From Gigaspora margarita (lineage: Eukaryota; Glomeromycota; Glomeromycetes; Diversisporales; Gigasporaceae), in the NCBI GenBank assembly GCA_009809945.1, contig WTPW01000318.1, forward strand, positions 329,935 to 393,934: a stretch of 64,000 bases of DNA. Direction: 5' to 3'. A program made the translations under genes and the position numbers. Shown here piece after piece: positions 45,191-56,757 of the stretch (position 1 is the stretch's first letter; each line of letters opens with the position of its first letter). The notes beneath the pieces are model-generated. The model was not told the DNA's origin. It saw only the letters and a program-made list of their open reading frames with translations, and did no database searches.

Positions 45191-45636
45191 AAGTGACAAA
45201 ATCGTGAATTATCACTGTCTACATCACGTGCTGTGGAAAAAATGTACTACACCCAGTGTTATAAATTCAAAAAATTTTTATTCGCGCAAACACAAAAAAA
45301 AAACTCACAAAAAAAAATTATACGCGTGTTATATATACAGGAAGCCCCGATATACGCGCAAATTTAAATCTATGTGCGCTGCGCCTACTGCGCGAATCCA
45401 ATTTACATCACTGACTACACCCTGGCCCAGTCCGCGTGATATACAGATTTTTTAGAGCCCGAGCGGGATTTTTAATTTGATTCCAAAATAAAATTATCTG
45501 GCCGGCATTACAATATCATCTTGCTGGCATTAATATAATATCTAGCCTGCATTGCATATTTAGTTTAATTCCTAATTAACTCTGACTCTGAAAGCTTGTG
45601 TTAATATACATTTAAATTTAGTATACTACATGTTGA

Positions 45637-45820
45637 CACATTAACGTGCTATCCAGTATGCTAACGTGTTAATAAAAGATTATTTTTAAACCAAACACGA
45701 TTACGTGCTATCTCAAGCTTTCGAATTTGGTAACTGTTATTCTAATACACTCGAACAAGTTATATAAGAACACCTTATATGCAAACACGTTAACGTGCTA
45801 GCCCGTCAACGTGTTATATT
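45637..45820. repeat. Cluster of TAACGTG words
   Basis: ATTAACGTGCTAT, GCTAACGTGTTAA, GATTACGTGCTAT, CACGTTAACGTGCTAGC and GTCAACGTGTTAT occur within about 180 bp in the right half of the hAT-like element. Clusters of short subterminal repeats commonly bind hAT transposase; that role here is inference. Confidence 0.55.
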
Positions 45821-46106
45821 ATTTAAACAAATGATCATATAGGAATCATAGTGTAAAACAGGTTTCCCTTTCAAAATTAACTAACATTTAATGTATTATG
45901 CAAAAATGGAAATGAACTAAATAAAGAAAAAGGTGGTCTATATACAAATTTAGAGGTAAAACTAATGGATCTCTAATGTCACAAACTTCGAGTTTTTGAA
46001 ATACTTATAATATTTAGATATGTGCATTTCTATGTCGAATTTATTTATTTATAAAGTATTTCAATAAATAAATTTATAAGAAGTAACTAAGGCCATGCAA
46101 AATTAA

Positions 46107-46308
46107 TTAATTGGGTTTTCATAACCCTGGTCGGGTCAAAATTTGAAAACTTCTAAAAAAAATTTTTTTTATATGTTTTAATAACTGGGTGGAATTAAAA
46201 AAAAAATTTTTTATAATTTCATAAAATTTTATATATGAGATTTAAAAAAAAAGCCAGCCGACCGGGTCTATTTAAAAGTTTCATGTTATGAAAACCAATT
46301 AATTAAAT
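46107..46308. mobile_element. Small TIR element inside the hAT-like element
   Basis: AATTAATTGGGTTTTCATAA and TTATGAAAACCAATTAATT face each other, with inner GTCGGGTC and GACCGGGTC. Noncoding. Confidence 0.6.
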
Positions 46309-46710
46309 TTGTATAACCTAATTTGAACAAGTAAATTGATTTCAATAATTATTTCTGCATGGTATTTTTATTAGACACAAAATTAAGAAACCTGCTTCTA
46401 TCTGCGCATAACGCATAGGATTTTTGCGATTTGCCTATCTCTACTGGTCACACTGAAAGATGTGCTACTTTGAAAGGATAAATTAATGCCTGAATAATGA
46501 ATATTCCTTATTTACACTAGTTACTGAAAGACGTGAATTAAGCAGTTTGATATCTGTATTTAGAATATTATAGTATACTATGAATTAATATAAAAAACCT
46601 ATTCATGTAAGTTTTTTACAAAATGTGATTTGACAATAAGAATAATAGCAAAAATAAACCTTAATTGAAACAAACTGCAAAAAACTCGTCAAATTGTAAC
46701 CAAATCACTA

Positions 46711-46915
46711 AAGCCCAACAAAATAATATTATAAAAGAGCAAGCTAAAATCTGAAAGCCCAACAAAATAATACTATAAAGAACAAACTAAAATCTGAAAG
46801 TATATATATCAAAAAAAAGCTACAAAAACTGCCTAAAATGTAATAAAAACTTTGTTGCTTAATAAATAAAAACTTCAAAACAATCGCAATACTGACGATT
46901 TCAATATCACAATGN

Positions 46916-46982
<67 letters not shown>

Positions 46983-47075
46983 AGCAAAACTGCCTAAAAT
47001 GTAATAAAAACTTTGTTGCTTAATAAATAAAAACTTCAAAACAATCGCAATACTGACGATTTCAATATCACAATG
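46711..47075. repeat. Tandem repeats and poly-A interrupted duplication
   Basis: 46711-46799 is two copies of a 44 bp unit (AAGCCCAACAAAATAATA...AAAATCTGAA). 46823-46914 (AAAACTGCCTAAAATGTAAT...ATCACAATG) is repeated exactly at 46985-47075, and the two copies are separated by one N and about 65 A. The exact copy, N and long A run together suggest an assembly artefact as much as biology. The rest of 46452-47790 shows no gene. Confidence 0.75.
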
Positions 47076-47794
47076 ATACAAATGATAACGTTCTAGCAAG
47101 AAAAACAATTATTAAAAAAATAGCAATTAATATAATAATTATCAGAAATGCATAACAAAAACATATATTGGTATCCATTAGCTTTTATTTAGAATTAACT
47201 AAATAATACCTAAGCCACACAGCGAGGATGTCAATACCAAAAGTGGCCCAAAAATAATAGTAAAAGATTACAAATGATACCAAGATTTCACAACCTGGGT
47301 TTGTGAAAGCAAAAAATATCCTCGAAAGATTTGGTTAGTAAACAGCCCCAAATTCTCGAGGGTAAAGGTCCTTTCCTAGGTAAGGAAGATAGCATAGTTT
47401 CTAGCAGTCTTCCAGCCCATTCTTACAAAAACTTCTTACCTATAAAAGAATTTTTCAAATGAAAAAAGTTAAAATAGGTTTAGCAACTGAACACAAAGTG
47501 TGACAGAATGAAATGCTTACAACAAACGACTTTGGCTTGAAAGAAAGAAAAAATAAAGAATAATAAAGAACCCTACAACCTTTATATCTCTTTTCATTAT
47601 CGCGTTGTATTGTTGCGATCAAAATACAAAATACACGTAAGATCGACATTTTCATTATCTTGATTAGATCATTCTAGAACCAATCAGAGAACATACATTT
47701 TGATCGCATGCAATTTTGGTTTCAATCGGTTTAGCATATAAAAAATAAACCGGTTCCAAACTAAAAATTGTAATATGAAGTATTTACGAGTGGT

Positions 47795-48194
47795 CATGCA
47801 ATGATTAATATCATAAAATTTGTTCTGTCAGAGTAAATGATTGGTTGACATGTGCCGCGCAGCGGCACATTTCAGCCAATCATTTTACTCTGACAGAATA
47901 AATTTTGTGATATTTATTGATATTTGGGCTTGGTGCTACAGAAAAGAGGGAAATCGACAAAATTTTGAAAATTAATTTTTTTATATAAATTAATTTAGAA
48001 TACAATTAGAATCATTTTTACTTAAGACACAAAAGTAGTTGTATTAATAAAATTTTGCAATAAAGTTCTTCAAAATCTATAATTTCTTATAGCTTATTAT
48101 AAAATTTATAACATAAAAATTGATTTTCTGAAGATCTTTTTTTTTGTTGATTTCCCCCTTTTCTGTAGCACCTAACCCATTTATCATTGCATGA
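47795..48194. mobile_element. Palindromic element interrupted by a MITE
   Basis: GGTCATGCAATGAT and ATCATTGCATGATCC bound it. The arms GTTCTGTCAGAGTAAATGAT and ATCATTTTACTCTGACAGAA meet at a GC-rich turn (CCGCGCAGCGG near 47858). The right arm is split at 47932-48172. Confidence 0.7.
47932..48172. mobile_element. GGTGCTACAG-type MITE, 241 bp
   Basis: GGTGCTACAGAAAAGAGGGA and its inverse TTCCCCCTTTTCTGTAGCACC (inner part) face each other. It interrupts the right arm of the surrounding palindrome. The TSD is not clear. Confidence 0.75.
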
Positions 48195-48545
48195 TCCATG
48201 TCAGGGTTGGGCAAGTCATATATCCGGTGTTTATTTACCGGACATTAGACATTTTCAAATTGTCCTATGTGATGTCTAGTGTTCAAAGAGGTGCAGTTAC
48301 AGTTGGGATTGAACAATGTCTAATAATATTGCATAGGATGATTCAGACAATTTTCCAATGTCCAATAATAAGTCCAAAGCTAATGACCAATCAAGTATAT
48401 TGACACTAAAAATTATAACAAATTAGTATGGTATAACATTCCGATTTTAAAATACAATTGCATGGGTTTTATGTAACAACCTGTGCTTTTTTCATTTACT
48501 TATTGGCATGGGATTTTTGTTATGTCAGACACCATGCAATAAGAT

Positions 48546-48680
48546 AGTTATTGTATGGGTTGTAATGAATAACCCAGTTACACACACGGGTTCATATTTA
48601 AATCCTGTGTTTTCAGCACAGAATATGAACTCGTATATAACTGGATTATTCACTACAACCATACAATAACTATAAAATAT
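48546..48680. repeat. Palindrome of about 130 bp
   Basis: AGTTATTGTATGGGTTGTAA, AACCCAGTTA and GGGTTCATAT are mirrored around TTTTCAGCACAG. Probable MITE remnant. 48200-48545 and 48681-49658 show no gene. Confidence 0.6.
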
Positions 48681-49658
48681 TATGTTGTTCAGCTGTAATT
48701 TCTAACCCTAACACTAATAATGTATGTATGTACAGATTTTAATAACAGTCACATGATTTGTCACATCCAAAATTTTATTATATTATTTTTATAAATTACA
48801 CAAATTAATGAATTTACATTTTTGAAAAATTCATCTGACACCTTAGTTTTAACATGCAATGCTTCTTAAGACAAACCTGAAGCTGAAGTTTTTATGAATC
48901 AGAAAATATAAAAAATACCATGTAAAGTATTATGGCTTTGAAAGTATGCAATTATTTTGCTTGATCTTTTTCCAGTTTGCAAATACCAGGTATAAAAAGT
49001 AGATAGTTAGATGCGTAAAGTGAGAACTTTTATCAAAATGCATCTGTGAAAGACTGGTTTATTATGAAAGTAATAATAAAAATTAGAAAAAACTATTTCA
49101 TGAATAGGTAGATTATATTAATTCAACATTTTTTTATATAATTTGCTTTTTTTTTGTTTACTAGCATTTATTTACAGAGACTATTTTTCTAGAAAAGGCA
49201 CCTTAAGAACACCATGCTACCTTGGTTTTTGAAATCTTTAAAATAACACCGTATTCTTGGATAAAAAGTTAAAATAGCAGTAATGAATACACTTTATAAG
49301 AATGAAAAAGTACTTATGGATAACTTTTGTAACTTTTCAAGAACACTAAATTGACTTTTTGGGCCTTTCAATAATAATATTGGATCAGAATATTTCTTGC
49401 TTAATAACAAATTATTTATTGTCAATTTTTAAACTAGTGTATTTTTTATGAATAATAGTATAATAACGATAATTACTATTGTTTAACATTTTTTTATTTA
49501 TAAATTAATACCTTTGCTAATTTTATATTAATTAATATATTCACTAATTATTAAAGATAGGGTATCTTGTATGATCTGTGATATAATAAAATAATGTGAA
49601 TGCTGTGGGTTGCAGATCAATTTATTAGCCAATCAAATTAATCTATTTTCATAACATA

Positions 49659-49812
49659 TGGGGACCCCCATAGCAAAAGGGGGCAGTGGGACAAAAATTT
49701 TGTTTTTGTAATTTTATAAAAATTACAATCCTATTAATCTAATTCTTCAAGAAATCAATTAAAATAAAAAAATTTTTTTTGCTCCACTGCCCCCTTTTGC
49801 TATGGGGTCCCA
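49659..49812. mobile_element. MITE with TA target, 154 bp
   Basis: TGGGGACCCCCATAGCAAAA and its inverse ending GCTATGGGGTCCCA, flanked by TA. The inner GGGGGCAGTGG is mirrored as CCACTGCCCCC. Confidence 0.82.
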
Positions 49813-49927
49813 TATAAAGACTAAAATCTTCGAACCTGCAATGATTTTGTTTATTATTTATATTATACTGAATAATTCTATTATATTTTATATAATCATT
49901 ACAAGCACTACACTCAAAATTTTTAAC

Positions 49928-50000
49928 TTTTTTTTTTTAAAGATGAGACCTTGCTTGTATCTTTATTGGGTAATCTATATAAGAGATTATATAAAGCAAT
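49928..50000 (-). mobile_element. Detached LINE/SINE 3' tail
   Basis: The minus strand reads CCCAATAAAGATACAAGC, AGGTCTCATCTTT and poly-A (49970-49928), the tail shared by the LINEs and SINEs here. What lies upstream is not recognisable, so this is a severely 5'-truncated copy. Confidence 0.6.
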
Positions 50001-50538
50001 GACTTAAATTGTACAATGACAAATATATATAAATTATATTCAAGAATAGAAGCTCAAACTAATTTATCTGCAATCTAAACCAAAATTTTTAACTTTTTAA
50101 ATAGCTTATATATTATATTTTAATATGGTTTTAAAATATTGTATAACCTATATAGATCCCTTAATAAATACAAAGCACTTCTAATAAACTTTCAAAAAAT
50201 TTTTAATCTATATTATAAAAGTTATAACTGTCTATCCGCTTAAAGCATTCTGATTGGTCAAATTTGGGTACCGTGATCAGGATCGTTATCAGGTGATCTT
50301 CATCATGTGATCTACATATGCTGTCCCTATTAAGTCCCTATTACCTGAGTTAGAATTTTTTATTTTGTTTTTTTTTTTTTTTTTTTTTTTTAAAAGTGAG
50401 GTTTATCCTCAGTTCCTTTATTGAATTTCAAATATATTTACAACATTTTCATGTATGAAGTACATTATCTTTTTGTCCCGAAACTAAGGCTCAGACTGGC
50501 TTAAGCCGCATCTGCAACCCATACTTTCTCAAGTAGGA

Positions 50539-51467
50539 TTAATCACCCCACTCAATATCCGCATTAATTGATTCAATGTATGTAGAAGAAGTGTTAAAAT
50601 TTATATACAGGTCTCTCCAAATGTCTATTTTTCTATTTAGCCTCTCAACTATTTTCTTTCTTTTCGTTTTCACCCTTTCGTCGTTCGTTTCTGGAGTTTC
50701 AGTTTCAGTTTTTTCTTGAACTAGTTCGTCTGTTATTGCCGCTGTGTAAGTACACCTTCTCTTCCATATTTGTTTGTACAGGCTGGTATTAATCTTGTGG
50801 AGGACATAGCAGCTAAAGTTTCTTTTTCTTTTGGAGTCTTTCGCAAAGGCATTAATTCTTTTTTCGTCTTCTTTTGTTATAATTCCTGCGAGAGGATTTA
50901 TCTCGATGCCTTCTTTATTTTTTTCTTTGTACAGTATATTGGTTAGATCTTTTGTCTTCTGTTCTGAAAAGCTGTTTGATTTTGTTAGTATCTTTGTGAC
51001 AGTTTTATAGATTAGTTGATATTTCGATACTTCATTGTCTCTATATTCTGTCCAGTGATCGTTGTTTTCAACATATTTCAAACATTTCCGACAGATGTCT
51101 GATTTGTACTTCTTTTTATCCCTCTTGTACATATTTTCCATCGTTGGTAGTTCGTTTAAGAAGAACTTTACTTTGAATGATTTCGTGGCTGATTCTTTGG
51201 GGCTCATACTTCTTTGAAAAGGGTTGCTTCCATAATTCAAGTAGTCTTGAAAAAGCTTTCAGTTGATCTTGTCTCGTCCATTATTCCATTTTTTAATCGT
51301 TCCTGGGATTGCCAATGAGTAGCGTTCGTCGCGTTTTGTATATTTCTAATGAATCTTCTGGGGTTTCCCGGGCATTGTTTCCCGTCCCATCTCATTACAT
51401 ATATATCATATCGTACATTGTCATGTTGGATATCTAGTACTCTTGTGTTCTCTGTATATCTGCTCAT
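50539..51467 (-). pseudogene. LINE C-terminal region with zinc knuckle
   Basis: Two overlapping frames (51467-51237, then 51240-50539, 233 codons). The first contains IQNATNATHWQSQERL; the second contains ICRKCLKYVENNDHW, a C-x2-C...H pattern like the C-terminal knuckle of many LINE ORF2 proteins, followed by a basic, lysine-rich tail (RVKTKRKKIVERLNRKIDIW). Knuckle plus basic tail is expected to help hold the element RNA. Confidence 0.75.
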
Positions 51468-51539
51468 ACTTGTAATATTTTCGTTATATACTATATACCA
51501 TTGCAGGTCTTTTCGAAGTACTATTGTATTTATTGTTGC

Positions 51540-52775
51540 CTAGTTCGTCCAATGTTTGTTTTTTCCTAGTAGACTGCTCACTCGCGCTATAGACTGTTCC
51601 ACCCTTTGTTTTTCAAGTGTTCCTGCTATGCATTGATTCATCTCGATCATTACGTGTTGACCTTTTGGTATTACTAGGAGCACGGTAGTGATTGCGTTCA
51701 GTATTAGTTTGGCCTTTGAAGGCCATGTCCTTGGTGCTTGACTGAATGTGATGTCTGAGTTATCTATTCTCCATGTTGCTACTAATTCACTCCTAATTTC
51801 ATCGATTCGTTTTTTGGTTACTTCTATCTTCACTTTGTACGCTTTTCTTTTTAGTTGTTCTATCTTCCCCATTATCTCAATTAGCTCTGCCTGTATATTC
51901 TCTTCCTTAATTGCATTTAAAATGAGCTTCTGTTGTCTTCTTATCTTGGGGTTAAAGTGTAGTGTGATCTCTGAGTGTTTATTCTGGCTTTTTTCTTTTT
52001 CTGTAGGTTGTTTGACCATTTCTTTTAATACATTTAATTTCGCTCTCACACGTTTGTTACTGTCAATTTGCAACCCGTACAGGTCTATGTTTATTTCACG
52101 CGTAAATGCACAATTGACCCTATTTGGTATGTTTTTCAACTCGCAGCTATGGCATCTTGTTATTCTGTTGTTGTTGGTATTGTAGTTCCAGTGTTGAATT
52201 GACACCTTCTTTGTACTGACTCTCGAAACTCTACTGATTGTACCGTCAGTCATTAAGCACCAATTTTTCTCTCGATTTTCTAGTTTGTATACTATTGCCG
52301 TATTCTGTTTCCTTTCACTCGAGACTACTTTCGTTAACCAACTTCTGCATCTATCTTGGATGACCTTATACCACCGTGGTTCTTTGCCTCTCAGAATCTT
52401 CTTTATGTTTTGTGTGATTTTGCTCCATTCCAGTTCCTCGTTGGCTTTTCCATTCATTATCTGTTGTATTGTATTTATCCCTAGCTGCATCAGTCTTTGC
52501 TTGATCTTTGCCGCCTGATTTATCCCTTTGATTAGTTCATTAATCGAGTCTCCTTCTAACGTGTTCGGTCTTGGCCATTCAGTCTGTGTATTTCTTGTAA
52601 AGGTGATTCCATGCTCGTGGCATAATCTCAATATTTCTGCTATTCTGCAAGTATCATAGTTGCCTGCATATACACCTGGGTCTTGACTCAGTATGGAAGT
52701 ACCATTGTCTGCTTTATTCTGTAATTGCTGTAGCATTAACTTAAATGCTGATTTGTTGAATGCCAGATAGTTCAA
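51540..52775 (-). CDS. LINE ORF2 segment: RT C-terminal and RNase H-like part
   Basis: 411 open codons, the longest uninterrupted frame in the window. It follows the RT thumb (VADIQLQQH... upstream) and contains a Cys/His stretch TRCHSCELKNIPNRVNC (about residues 210-226), a lysine-rich coiled region (about 265-330), and an RNase H-like segment PRTWPSKAKLILNAITTVLL with VMIEMNQCIAG (about 355-395), in which the usual catalytic Asp after the Glu-containing strand is not evident. It continues in the same frame into 51467-51237 after one stop. It is part of the LINE polyprotein, not an independent gene. Confidence 0.8.
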   Translation of the reverse strand: MNYLAFNKSAFKLMLQQLQNKADNGTSILSQDPGVYAGNYDTCRIAEILRLCHEHGITFTRNTQTEWPRPNTLEGDSINELIKGINQAAKIKQRLMQLGINTIQQIMNGKANEELEWSKITQNIKKILRGKEPRWYKVIQDRCRSWLTKVVSSERKQNTAIVYKLENREKNWCLMTDGTISRVSRVSTKKVSIQHWNYNTNNNRITRCHSCELKNIPNRVNCAFTREINIDLYGLQIDSNKRVRAKLNVLKEMVKQPTEKEKSQNKHSEITLHFNPKIRRQQKLILNAIKEENIQAELIEIMGKIEQLKRKAYKVKIEVTKKRIDEIRSELVATWRIDNSDITFSQAPRTWPSKAKLILNAITTVLLVIPKGQHVMIEMNQCIAGTLEKQRVEQSIARVSSLLGKNKHWTN

Positions 52776-52964
52776 TAGTCACATAATGATCGCTGTATGT
52801 TGTTGTAGCTGGATGTCTGCTACCTTCTTTAGACCATAGATTCTATTGTGCCAAAAGGTTGAACTTGGTGCCGATTTGGATATCAGTGCCTTNTTTTTGG
52901 TAATTTGTGTGTACCGATTTGTGATATCCTTGCATAGGTTGTGTGATAATCTTGTGTTTTGAAT

Positions 52965-54599
52965 TCAGTACGCAATCCTCGATAGGACAACACAATTCAC
53001 AATGTAGTTACATTGTTTTTCTGTTATTATTGCGTTTCTCATACAGTTCAGGGCCATATTCACCTCTTTAACTATCTGTTTATGTATTTTCTTATGTGAT
53101 TTGTCAAGTGTAAACCAACAACTCAACACTTTGAATGTTTCCTTCTTGTCTATGGGTATGATTTCTTGCTTGTTGTAAGTTATGTGTTGCTGATCAGCTT
53201 TGTTACTGGCGGTTGCCAGTACTGACTTAGTGGGGTTCACCCTGATTCCTGCAAACTCATAAAATAGTTCAGTGGTCTGCAAAATGTCCTGTAATTTCTC
53301 TCTAGTGTCTGCGATCTATACTGTATCGTCCATGTAAGCTATTGTAGAGAATCTATTTTTTATCACTTCTTCCTGGTGGTGTTTCATTATTACTTTTGCT
53401 GATAAAGAGTAACCTTCGAACTGTTTGTCAATTTTGGAAATCAGAGGGTCGTAGTATATCCTCCATAACAGGGGTGATATCGTTTCTTCTTGGTCGACCC
53501 CGTCTCTGATCTCGTACCAATCTGTGTTGCCATGGTTTGTTATAACATAATTTTTTCGGTCTTTGAAAATTTCTTCTATCAAATCTACAATAGATCTCGG
53601 GATTCTTATTCATTTGAGTGCTTCTTTTAAGAGTGGAATATGGACTGAATCGTATGCTTTTGACATACCCTGTGCTAGTATCCATAGCTGTTTGTCGTTC
53701 AGTTAGCTGTTCTCAATGGCACACATCAGTGTGTTTATAAGTAGCATGGTTGAAGTGTTAGGAAGTGCCACGTGATTGCAATCATTTAATATTTCGTATT
53801 TGTACAGTACAGCACTTAATCGTCGTGTGATGGCTTTTGTGAACAGTTTCCTCACATGCTTGATTAGTGTTATAGATCTAGTTTGGTTTAAATCACCATT
53901 AAATACACTCTTTTTTGATATTGGATAGATGGCGCTTTTTTTTCATGACTTGAGAATCGTCTTGAATTTCAAACACGCGTTAAAAATGTCTATTATGAGT
54001 TGTTTGACTTTTGGTCCAATATGTTTTAACATCTCATTTGAAATCTGTGAGGGCCCAGTTGCCTTTTTTATGGGTGCGTCTTTAATTAGCGCTTCTATTT
54101 CTACCATATTGAAGTCTACCTCTAAACTAGAGTACCACTCCTTGTTTATACTTTGTATGGGTTCATACTCCTCTTTCCAGCTTTCCCAGAGCATTGTATT
54201 TGGTGAATTGTGCCTTGTTCATCTTTGATAGTGACCTTTGACCTCTGATTTGATGCCGTTCTCACTTGTAATCACCTCGTTGGGCTTGACTATATTGTGG
54301 AATATGACCTTATCTACTCTTCTCTTTAGTACACTATTGATCATTTGCCTTGTACTTGTCACGAAGTTCCCATATCTTTTGTCAACGTAGTAGTTAATCT
54401 GGTCTCTGTGTTGTATTTTGTTTTCTAACGCTCTAGCCTTTCTGATCCCTTTCTGATATTGCTTGAGTCTATGTATCCATTCTTCAATGTCCCGTTTTTC
54501 TGGTTTTTCATAGATGAAGCTTGGGATATTCAGGTTCGCAAGCTTGTTTATCTGTGATATTTCTCTATTAATTTCGTTCGCATTTTTTAACTTCTCCAA
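52965..54599 (-). pseudogene. LINE reverse-transcriptase domain
   Basis: All pieces lie in one frame with a few stops. They show KKATGPSQISNEMLKHIG (about 54100, RT block 2), LAQGMSKAYDSVHIPLLKEA (about 53670-53610, block A with its Asp), DQEETISPLLWRIYYDPL (about 53500-53440, block B), and the catalytic AYMDDT (about 53342-53325, block C; the YMDD box is intact), followed by GIRVNPTKSVL (about 53245, block D) and CWFTLDKSHKKI. The plus-strand open frames across it are shadows. Confidence 0.9.
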
Positions 54600-54923
54600 T
54601 TTAAAGGCTCTAATCAGCTTGCTCGTCTTTCTTAACCCACTGTGAAGCTTCGTTGCTAATACTGAAAACTCATACGATACTCTTGGTCTGGTTTTGGTTC
54701 TTGGTATCAGTTGCTTGCTTACCGTACATAGATCATTTGCTAGTTTATTCCAAGTCTTGTCTAAGTCTATGCTGTTTTCAATTGTTCGGTATGCCCCTTC
54801 TACTACTCTCGCTTCAAGTGTCTTTTTGAACTCCTCCTAGTTCTCATCGTTCATCTGCTCGTACTTGTATATCCATCTGCCTTTTCTTTTACACTGCTTT
54901 GTGTCTAGAATCACTTCGGTATT

Positions 54924-55822
54924 CTAGCTCATACTTAGTATCTTGTGATCACTGTCTGTTATTTCTGCTGAGTCTTGTACTTTTAGTTTATTACATGATG
55001 CCAATATTTGTACTGAGGACCATATGTCATCGATTTGACTACTTCTATTGGGGCCGTACCAGGTATCTTCCTCTATTCCGAAATAGTCGATCGCACTTTC
55101 TAGGCCTACGCTTCTCATACTAGTGAATATTTTTGGTAAACGCTTGTTTAACTTCTTTCGGTCTATATTGAAATCTCCCATTACAATTACTTCAAGCCTG
55201 TTCTTTCTCGCGTTATGTATCCAGTCCAGTACTTGCTTTTCTGTATTCTGTCTTAATGACTCGTTATTACATGGTAGGTACACTGATATTATTCTAACTT
55301 GTCTTTTGTGAGGAAAGTGTAGGTCTACCGTGAGAGCTGTACCTTTACCTTCTGAATATTATTGATATAGTGTTGGAGGTACCTGGCTATTGCCAGAGCT
55401 GTTCCCAAACTTGACTCATTTTTTCTTGCTATCTGTGTGTTGCAGTTTGAGGTGTATACAATATTGTGGGGATATTTGTTTTCTAGTACGTTTGAATGCT
55501 GTGACTCTGCTAGCTTGGTCTCCGTCCAGCTCACAATGTAAAGGTTTTCTTCGTAGCAGTGATCTATCCATAATTGTTGTTTCAAACTAAGGTTTACCCC
55601 TCTAACGTTGTGTGTTGCTATATTTATATATTGTTGAAACTCGTCAAGCATACCCCTTAATGCCACATTTCCTTGCAGTCTCTGATTATCATTTGTGTTA
55701 CTTCCCCTTATCTTCGCATGTATTTGGCTTGTGTATTTATGTATATCAGCTAATTGTTCCCCGTTTGGGTCTTGTGTTATTGTTTGTGCATCCATCATTT
55801 GGTAGGTTGAAATAGGTTTCAT
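54924..55822 (-). pseudogene. LINE apurinic-type endonuclease domain
   Basis: 55822-55325 carries NIATHNVRGVN (first motif, N and the following block) and IVSWTETKL (metal-binding Glu). After a frame change, 55283-54924 carries VIVMGDFN (catalytic Asp/Asn), QIDDIW and the terminal DSDHKIL (Asp-His). These are the expected EEP/APE motifs in order, all present. The enzyme would nick target DNA for target-primed reverse transcription. Confidence 0.9.
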
Positions 55823-55884
55823 TCCGGGAGGGGTAAATTGTTTAGTGCGTTTAGATGTGGTGGTAGTACTGTGATTCCGAATTG

Positions 55885-56295
55885 CTATAGTAGAATTTCC
55901 ATTGCTCTAGGTAAATTGTCATAAGATGACACAGGAAATATGTCATTATCTTGTATGTTGTGCTCGAATAGGTATTCTTTCATTTTCTCGATTGAGTCAG
56001 GCAGTATATCAAATTCCTTATCTTCTGTTTGATGGTCTTCTTTAATATCTATCCAGCTATCTGGGATTTTCCTGAAGAAATAATGATGTCTTAGCAAGCG
56101 TACTGTCTCTATTAGACGCTTGGGTGTTTCAATGGGAAGTGTCAAGTTGAGGTCTAATTGTAAGGGGTCTTCCAGTAGAGCCGGTTTATCTGTCGGGTTC
56201 AAATCTGAGTATTCACTTGGGAGTAGTATTGGGTATCTGTATTTGTGCTCAATTTCTTTTAAGAATTCACATAGCTCATCTTTTTTGTTTATCAA
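55885..56295 (-). pseudogene. LINE N-terminal region
   Basis: 136 open codons, acidic and rich in Leu/Ile (ALLEDPLQLDLNLTLPIETP, YFFRKIPDSWIDI, YDNLPRAMEILL), upstream of the endonuclease and in another frame. Homologous sequence runs upstream of the first Met to about 56340. No nucleic-acid-binding motif is seen. It could be the end of ORF1 or the leader of ORF2. Confidence 0.6.
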
Positions 56296-56345
56296 AAACT
56301 CATATGTGTTTTCTGCATTTTTTTTATTTTGTAGTGGTACATAAA

Positions 56346-56757
56346 TAAATTTTACTTAACAAAAGGAGTTTCCATAATTTACTGAGGTGTCACACAGACT
56401 AATTAATCAAAACTATGTCTGATAACTATGTGATTTATTATATTGCATATTTTTTACATTACACAAAGCAAATTAATTTACTTCTATACACCTTATCTGA
56501 TTTTATTAAATTCATATAAAAATCGATATTTTAGTTATTTTAAAAAGTATCAACCTATTATATAGGCATGCAATCACCCTGAAATTTTTATCAGTTATTT
56601 ATATAAAGTCAAAGAATAAAACTATGTTTTTATATTTTCTATTAATATGTGAGTTTTGAATATTCACATTATAGAATACTTGAAAATTCATAATTAGGAT
56701 GAAAAAATTTATATTAAACATATAAATTGAAAATTATTAGAACTTTAATGAAAAATT
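56346..56757. other. AT-rich spacer between LINE and SINE
   Basis: No gene or repeat recognised. Confidence 0.5.

Larger units (their letters stand above)
42947..46443. mobile_element. hAT-like element, 3.5 kb, with hairpin array
   Basis: Ends TAGAGATGGGC and GCCTATCTCTA (inverse TAGAGATAGGC) with the exact 8 bp TSD CTGGTCAC (42939-42946 and 46444-46451). It holds a 2.1 kb hairpin array bounded by its own inverted arms (42990-43125 and 45137-45250, with GATAATTCACGATTTNGTCA), a cluster of TAACGTG words, and a small MITE. No transposase is visible, so it is non-autonomous. Confidence 0.85.
50368..56345 (-). mobile_element. Nearly full-length LINE (APE-RT-RNase H-zinc knuckle)
   Basis: A 6 kb non-LTR retrotransposon on the minus strand, with a 24 nt poly-A (50391-50368) preceded by AATAAAGGAACTGAGG and CCTCACTTTT. 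Order: ORF1-like or N-terminal region, AP-type endonuclease, reverse transcriptase, RNase H-like domain, zinc knuckle. From 55283 to 51237 the reading frame is constant and broken only by a handful of stops; there is a frame change between 55325 and 55283 and another near 51240. The 5' end near 56345 starts inside coding sequence, so it is slightly truncated. No target duplication can be identified. It is GC-richer than its flanks, which suggests recent arrival. Confidence 0.9.

Noticed and set aside
51748-52518. Plus-strand open frames of 145 and 77 codons
   Set aside because: They are antisense shadows of the LINE ORF2, which has clear domain motifs on the other strand.
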